From: Batillaria attramentaria
Lineage: Eukaryota; Mollusca; Gastropoda; Batillariidae
Assembly: GCA_018292915.2 (NCBI GenBank)
Contig: JACVVK020000056.1
Location: 2,137,501 to 2,201,500 of the forward strand
DNA: 64,000 nucleotides
Reading direction: 5' to 3'
The notes beneath the pieces are model-generated. The model saw only the letters and a program-made list of their open reading frames with translations, was not told where the DNA came from and did no database searches. Positions 59,575 to 64,000 of this stretch are shown here, piece by piece (position 1 is the stretch's first letter; each line of letters begins with the position of its first letter). The translations under genes were made by a program, and so were the position numbers.

Positions 59575-60768
59575 GACGGTTGATTCACTAGACAGACTCT
59601 TCAGCAGTGACGGACGGAATTAGTGTGAATGTAATTTTTGCAGCATTTGCCAAACAAGAAAGCCTGAAAAGCCCGTAATATACTTGCAGTCACTGCTTGT
59701 GTCGCACAGCCGGCGCACGTGCAAATTCGGTGTGCTTTTTTAATCAGCTTATGTAATCACAGAAATCTCATTTCTGCGAGCAAACCTGGAGAAGCGGTAA
59801 ACTACACAGTCGAACCAAGATTGTCTTTTAGAATGATTCTACGCAGCTGATGATAACATAATAACTTGTTGATGCATGTTGTTGGTGTAGTGAGGATACC
59901 TCTGTAGCTGTGCGTCAGTCTAGACTCAGCCTGTCTCTCGTTGCTACACCCGGAAGGTCATCAAGTGATGATGTAGAAGGAGAAAAAAAAAAAATGCTGT
60001 CCGCGGCAACCATCATAATTTAAAACCGGACACATGGAATGTCGGTGAATCAGAGAGAGAAGTCTGAAGATGAGGCAGGTTGTCACGGCCTGTCATCTTC
60101 ACAAGCCCTGCTGACTGGCTTCGCTCCCTTGCGTTTCCTGCTTCCCTGCCCTTGGTCTGCTGGGGAAACGGTTGAAACAACCCAGAGTTTATTACGGGTT
60201 ATGAGTGTGATGAATATTATCCACCATGTCATGGCAGACAAGAGTTGTCTTCCTGTTGTCTTGTCGGCGTCCACCTTCATCAGTCCTGGCGGGTCTGGCT
60301 CAGTGTGTCGCTAGAGCTGTACCTGCTGCTTGGGTCTCGCTCTGTCTCTATTTCAGCCTCTCAGTTTCTCTCGCTGTGTCTCTGTCTGTCTCAGTGAAGA
60401 AGGAAAAGAACTGAATAGGCGTTTTTTTCACATCCAATGGCAGAGCCACAAAAAATATAAAAATCAGCTCTCTCTCTCTCTCTCTCTCTCTTGAGTGTTG
60501 CTTTTTCCGTCAAACTTGATCACTCCTCCCGTCGATATTGTTCCTGACTGTTTTCCTCATACTGAGGATGTTAAATGGTATTGATTTCACACAAACACGC
60601 AAAATGCACGTGATTTTTAAGCCTCGTTGGCTTTACCGCACACAGCATCGCCTCCGCCCTCTCCGTCCCCCCGCCAACCCCCCGCCATCGTCCCTTCATT
60701 CTCACCGAAGGTGTTGGCAGTGTGACAAAAGTCACAAACTTTAAACGCCTATGGCAAAGCTCATCGCA

Positions 60769-60770
<2 letters not shown>
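59575..60770. other. No gene recognised; (CT)n at 60469-60492
   Basis: Ordinary complexity apart from an A run at 59983-59994 and a CT microsatellite. Confidence 0.5.

Positions 60771-60846
<76 letters not shown>
60771..60846. repeat. (CA)n microsatellite
   Basis: About 38 uninterrupted CA units. Confidence 0.97.
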
Positions 60847-60847
<1 letters not shown>

Positions 60848-62872
60848 ACACAGATGTAATTTACACCGTGAAGCAGCAGATGCAAACCCATAGTGACCTG
60901 CGTCCCCCAACACCGAACGTGTCAACATGAAACCATTGCTATATCAATCACCTTATGGGATGGATGTAAACCATCGCCTCACTGTACACATTACATCTAG
61001 AGAGGGCCAGCTTCACCACCGGTATTGCGCAATACTGATGGTACAGATGATGAAGCTGTCCCCTTATCACGACCTGTGCTAATCTACACATCATCACATA
61101 CATACAATCCGTCCCATACCGCCATCTGTATCTCCTTTCAAGGAGACTGACATTGACACACACGCAGAATCAGATGCGCAGATGAGTCGAGGCAGGTATG
61201 ATTATGTAGTACAGTGGGACGCATGTATATGTGCGAGACTTGACAGGTTGGTGTACACAGTTTTGTCGATTGTTTTGGCCACTCAAACCAGAAGAGAGAA
61301 TTTTGAACTTGTTTTGAAGGAATCTGGTTCGGATGTCAAAGCACGGTCAGTACGTCTAGGACCCCCCCCCCCCCTCTCTCTCGGTCTCTCTCTCAAGTCT
61401 CAGATGAGTCATGAAATAACGCGAGTCTGAGCGAAACGCAGCGGTCTTGTTTTTGCTGGTTTTCTGAATTTTGTTTTTGTCGTTTTGTTTTGTTGTTGTT
61501 TTGGCGTCTTTTTATTTTTTAGGTAAAAATCCGCCTTCAGCAACTACATTTCTATTCTTTATAGACTACACCTGTGATTACAGTAGATGAGGGGCTAGTC
61601 CGAAAGTTTTCCCTGAATTTCTGACTCTCATTCTCTGCCCCTGTTGAGTCAGTAATTGTGGCGCACAAGTCGTAGTTTTCAAACTCAAGCATGAAAGTTC
61701 TCATCCCTGATGATAGTGTGTGCGAGTTTAATTTTTCACATAAACATTATTTTAAACAATAAGCCTGCCCTAACACGTTCAGATGAGATGAGACTGAGCA
61801 GCGTAAGTGAAAGTCTGTATTTGGAGCTGACTCCTTCTTGTCGCCCCTCTTACACCATCTACTCAACGTCGGCTAAACCTGGAAGAGTTCCCCGGTGCAA
61901 ACTCCACAGGCACTCGGAGGAGCGGGGGCTTCGAAAGTTTATCTTGTGTCGTGAAGGTGGTATTGTCAACCTGGATGCCAGTACGCCTCACCTGGTCGGC
62001 CCCAGGGCAAGTCAGCACAGGTAGATGCATAACTCAACAAAACGTCGCCGTTACCTGGGCCTCCTGAATAGGTCGGGTGGCAGGGGTGTTTAGACTGTGG
62101 ATCAACCTCGCGTCTCCCGCCCCATTGAACAAGCTCTCAGACTCGCGCACAAACCATTTTCAACCATCTTTCACCCTCTCCCAAGCTTTTCAGCCCCTGA
62201 AAGCGACAGAGCCGTAGCCATACATGCAAAAGTCGAGCGGCTGTTTGTAAAGCAGAGTTTACGTTCAAAAACCCGTCGCCGTGGCCTCCTGTGAAAAGCG
62301 AATGCAATTTTTCCCACCTCCTTTCTCCCGGGTGCATATTGACGAGTATAGAAAGTTATAGAAGCTGAGTCAGAGAAAAGGCTGTCGTAGATACCGTGGT
62401 GGTGTTTGGCCACGGCTTTGTGATGTATTGACGCAAACACTTCGAGTTATTTTTTTGTTTGAACTGTGGCTCAGTCTGTGGGGCTTAGTCAAAGTGTTTT
62501 CACTGTTTAGGCCATGCATGTTAATGGTTTTTTTTTAGGAAAGATTTTTATGGCCTTTTCTTGACGTAATTGGTGGATACTTCAGTGTTGAAGGTCCTCC
62601 TCATGTTGACCGAACAATAGGTTCGAGTGGGTAATAGAATTCCATGGATCAGTGGGTATGATGGGATGAACCTAGGCTTATATACCAAATGCATACTTAT
62701 AGTAGTCTTCATCTGTAGCAGTCTGATTACTAGTGTACGTGCACCTGCAATATGGTCTGTAATGGGAGAGCCGCGCATAATTAATAACGTAGCGTCAGTT
62801 TTTGGAGAGAGGATGGTGTTGATCTAGGCTTTCAACATCCATTTTCGTCTGCCTCTTCTGATCTTTCAAGAT

Positions 62873-62878
<6 letters not shown>
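60847..62878. other. No gene recognised
   Basis: Poly-C/CT at 61363-61395 and a GTTTT-rich patch near 61450-61500. Frames up to about 104 codons lack domains. Confidence 0.5.

Positions 62879-62930
<52 letters not shown>
62879..62930. repeat. (GT)n microsatellite
   Basis: About 26 uninterrupted GT units. Confidence 0.97.
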
Positions 62931-62931
<1 letters not shown>

Positions 62932-63596
62932 TTTAACTGACGTCGCCCCCTTTATTTCTGAGTGTTGAGAAGAGGCTGTCTGCATCCCTTGTATTCAAAT
63001 CTGAAATGATACCGCCTGGGACTAGTAATGTACCGTCGTACAATAGGTCGTCAAGATAAAGTGATGCGAGTGAAATGAGTCAAGAGTACAGTTTTGTCTT
63101 TGGCTGACAGAAGCTTACTGGGGGGGGGGGGGATAGTCATTTCTCTGAAAGACGGACACAGGTAATAGTTTATTCTGGGAATGAGCCTGTGGTGCCTACG
63201 ACCAGTCTTGCGTTGCATAGATTAGAATGCAGTAGGCCTACCTTATTATGACTCATTTTTGTTTGTACCGGCATGCACATTTCCGTAAGCATTATAAGTT
63301 GTCAGGGAAGGATAACGTCTGTTTTCGATTTTTATATGGGATGGTGGCTTTGTTCTAAAAAAAATAGAACAAATGACGTCATTTCTCAGCCATGCCAGTG
63401 GGATATTTAACGGACTAAGTAACTTTAGTTGCGCAAAAGCCGTTTCATGTGGAATCAAAAACGCTCGATAGTAATGACTTTGCACCTTTAAAATCTGGGT
63501 AAAAAGCTTTTGCTTTTACTTCTGAATGTTTTGCCGGGAGAAAAGAAAAATAAATGCATTTTATGTTTGTTTTCAAACACATTTTCACACACATAC

Positions 63597-63600
<4 letters not shown>
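62931..63600. other. No gene recognised
   Basis: G run at 63120-63132; otherwise ordinary complexity. Confidence 0.5.

Positions 63601-63666
<66 letters not shown>
63601..63666. repeat. (CA)n microsatellite
   Basis: About 33 CA units, then CCCCTCTCTCTCTCT. Confidence 0.97.
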
Positions 63667-63668
<2 letters not shown>

Positions 63669-63967
63669 CTCTCTCTCTCTTATCAGAATAATAGATCTTC
63701 AGACCAGATCCTCCCATACACTCGTGTCCTATTGTATTCATGTGGCGTGATGCACGCAAACCAACTTGGGTGACCATACCTGACCCAACCTCCGGCGTTA
63801 CGTTTGTGCATCGTGATCGTTGGGCAGGTCACAGTAAGAGCTAGCTTGCATATTCATGCATCAATCCGGGACAAGCCTCCGACTGTTGTTGAGCAGCTAG
63901 CGGTATTCAACTCACCGTAAATTATCCCAATGACCCTTCAGCCACCTCTTCCTGAAATGCCTGGGAG
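63667..63967. other. No gene recognised
   Basis: Ordinary complexity to the edge of the window. Confidence 0.5.
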
Positions 63968-64000
63968 AGAGGGAGAGCGAGCGAGAGAGAGAGAGAGAGA
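63968..64000. repeat. (GA)n microsatellite, cut by the window edge
   Basis: GAGAGGGAGAGCGAGCGAG followed by GA units to the last base. Confidence 0.93.

Overview
This is eukaryotic, non-coding-dominated nuclear DNA. There is no bacterial gene organisation. It holds dozens of (CA)n, (CT)n, (GA)n and GTTT-type microsatellites, many poly-G and poly-C runs, several tRNA-derived SINE families, fragments of non-LTR retrotransposons, and one LTR retrotransposon with recognisable ends. The repeat style (tRNA-headed SINEs ending in GGACGTTAAAC plus an ACCC-rich tail, and repeats carrying TCTCTCCGGGTACTCCGGCTT-like blocks) suggests a lophotrochozoan animal, most likely a mollusc. That placement is an inference from repeat style, not a measured result.

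Layout. Positions 1-32250 are intergenic or intronic DNA made of microsatellites, about ten SINE family-1 copies, two 3' fragments of non-LTR retrotransposon ORF2 (near 3.3 kb and 12.3 kb, both minus strand), repeat families 2 and 3, a fold-back element at 9.7 kb, and a nested SINE/hAT-like insertion at the left edge. Positions 32251-38471 hold a minus-strand Ty3/Gypsy-type LTR element with 1363- and 1374-bp LTRs, a perfect 5-bp target duplication (CAGGC), a primer-binding site and a polypurine tract. Its domain order is gag (SCAN-like capsid, zinc knuckle), protease, integrase zinc-binding domain, then reverse transcriptase start and RNase H end. Integrase before RT is the order known from Gmr1-like elements. 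The integrase core and nearly all of RT/RNase H are deleted, and several frameshifts are present.

The only convincing host coding sequence is a 40-bp first coding exon at 41498-41537 (+). It encodes MSRRKQANPRSIK and is followed by a GTAAG splice donor. This is the NuRD-recruiting N-terminus typical of FOG/ZFPM (and, less closely, SALL) zinc-finger regulators. A CpG-rich stretch lies just upstream. No second exon was found, so 41538-64000 is read as the start of a long first intron, filled with SINEs, microsatellites and minisatellites.

Almost every long open frame in the window is a by-product of dinucleotide or trinucleotide repeats. No rRNA gene, convincing functional tRNA gene, CRISPR array or operon was found. 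Several features rest on repeat copies compared by eye within this window; exact boundaries of diverged copies are approximate.
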